Assembly (NCBI GenBank): GCA_902812365.1
Contig: CADDZC010000018.1
Location: 1 to 55,022, forward strand
Direction: 5' to 3'
Source: Acidobacteriota bacterium
Lineage (GTDB): Bacteria; Acidobacteriota; Terriglobia; UBA7540
Length of the DNA stretch: 55,022 bases
Both the position numbers and the translations under genes were made by a program. The notes under the pieces were generated by a model, which saw only the letters and a program-made list of their open reading frames with translations, was not told the DNA's origin and did not search any database. Shown piece after piece: positions 54,241 to 55,022 of this stretch; position 1 is the first letter of the stretch, and the number at the start of each line of letters is the position of its first letter.

Positions 54241-55022
54241 TGTGATCAAACACGACCGAGAAATCGCTACCCGCCGCCGGTCGGCAGGATTAGTAGACCG
54301 GAGACGGCTCGTCGGTTGGAGTCTGCTCAGCGTGTGTCTGGCCGCCGCTGTGTGGGCGGTCGTGCCGGCGGCACGCCGTCCTGGTTCCACCGGGCCCGGC
54401 ACCGCCGGCCCGGACGATCCCGCCGTAGCTGCCGGCCTCGAACGGGCCGCCGAGTCCAAGCTTGTTGTCTACCCGTACTCCGTGATTCCAGGGGGGGCGC
54501 ACAATCGATCCGAGCTTCGCCGAGCGATGGCGCGAGACCCGATCGTGCGCGAGCATTACTCGGATTTTGCCGTGGCGCGAACTCGCACCGTGCGGCTGGA
54601 GCACGACGAAGTAGCGTACGTATCGTATCGCTGGCACAACCGCGTTTTTTGGACTTCGCGGCCCCTCAAGCTCCCCCACGGCGAGGTGTTGCTGACCGAC
54701 GGAGCTCACTACGCCCGGACACGCTGCGGGAACCAAGTTTCAAGAACACCTCAGCAACCCACCGCGCCGCGCATTGAGCCGGAATCCTCGGAAATGGAGA
54801 CGCCCGAACAGGTGACGCTGGGCCCGACGGCCGCCGCCATTGAAATTCTTCCCCTGCCACGCGGCGAGATGCCCGGCCAGATCGCCTTTCCACACCCAGC
54901 CGGCCCACTGACGCCGCTCGAACCGAACCGGGGCGAGGTGGCGACCGTGCTGCCACCGGGCGGACCTCTGGCTTTTCCGCCCTCGCCCCCCGCCCGTCCC
55001 GGCGGCCCGGGCGGCACGGTTA
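54241..55022 (+). CDS. Secreted protein, 3' end outside the window (probable PEP-CTERM-type)
   Basis: An open frame from a GTG at 54241 runs off the right edge: at least 260 residues with no stop. It has an Arg-rich N-terminus, one hydrophobic helix (about residues 24-40) and a conserved-looking block near 70-155 (VVYPYSVIPGGAHNRSELRR, then VLLTDGAHYARTRCGNQVS). A Pro/Gly-rich linker follows. This layout resembles, from memory, acidobacterial proteins ending in a PEP-CTERM sorting signal, but that end is not in the window. A consensus sigma-54 promoter lies about 50 bases upstream, and such promoters accompany PEP-CTERM regulons. Confidence 0.7.

Overview
The window is 55 kb of GC-rich bacterial chromosome (about 60% GC by eye) with ordinary housekeeping and envelope genes, and no insertion sequence, prophage, tRNA, rRNA or CRISPR array that I could find. 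The gene content fits Acidobacteriota best. The pointers are M61 and M1 secreted peptidases, a DUF4398/OmpA-type envelope protein, an LPPGL-repeat secreted protein, a DUF1080 hydrolase, and a sigma-54 promoter ahead of a gene whose opening resembles acidobacterial PEP-CTERM proteins. This placement is inference from family memory and no search was run.

Layout. 0.3-7.3 kb (+ strand): a secreted TPR protein, then rnc-lepB-AsmA-like with overlapping ends, a DUF1080 hydrolase and a Tat-exported sugar isomerase-like TIM barrel. 7.3-16.1 kb (- strand): a long colinear block reading TPR protein, NfeD protease, slipin, two SPOR proteins, lnt and prfB. It has an extended -10 promoter at its head and a programmed +1 frameshift in prfB. 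16.2-17.8 kb (+): a LysW-like mini-protein, a small secreted beta-sandwich protein and an OmpA-less DUF4398-type protein. 17.8-21.2 kb (-): GH27 alpha-galactosidase, a duplicated-fold dCTP deaminase and a secreted unknown. 21.6-29.8 kb (+): M1 peptidase, a polytopic membrane protein, a small unknown, GH46 chitosanase with a peptidoglycan-binding domain, and a 1120-residue internally duplicated CPBP membrane protein. 29.8-36.0 kb (-): glycosylasparaginase, HyuB, LPPGL-repeat protein, zinc ribbon and a NatAB-type ABC exporter. 36.1-38.4 kb (+): trxB and an AmmeMemoRadiSam radical SAM enzyme. 38.4-41.2 kb (-): a magnesium-type NRAMP (NRMT) transporter behind an MgtE_N/CBS sensor-like protein, with a strong promoter and a long leader. 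41.3-42.2 kb (+): msrB and a coiled-coil protein. 42.3-45.9 kb (-): membrane pyrophosphatase and erpA. 46.4-49.7 kb (+): isocitrate dehydrogenase (possibly leaderless) and M61 peptidase. 49.7-55 kb: ceramidase-like protein, cupin, an orphan contractile-injection tube protein, S10 carboxypeptidase, and a truncated secreted protein behind a consensus sigma-54 promoter.

How the genes fit together. Much of the window concerns envelope biogenesis and secreted degradation: LepB, Lnt, AsmA, SPOR, slipin/NfeD, GH27, GH46, M1, M61, S10 and asparaginase. A second theme is redox and metal homeostasis: TrxB, MsrB, ErpA, NRMT and MgtE_N. I see no single obvious new defence or biosynthetic system. The best leads are the NRMT plus channel-less MgtE_N/CBS pair with its leader, the LysW-like protein whose C-terminal attachment glutamate is absent, the duplicated CPBP protein, the orphan tube protein, and the sigma-54 driven secreted protein at the right edge.
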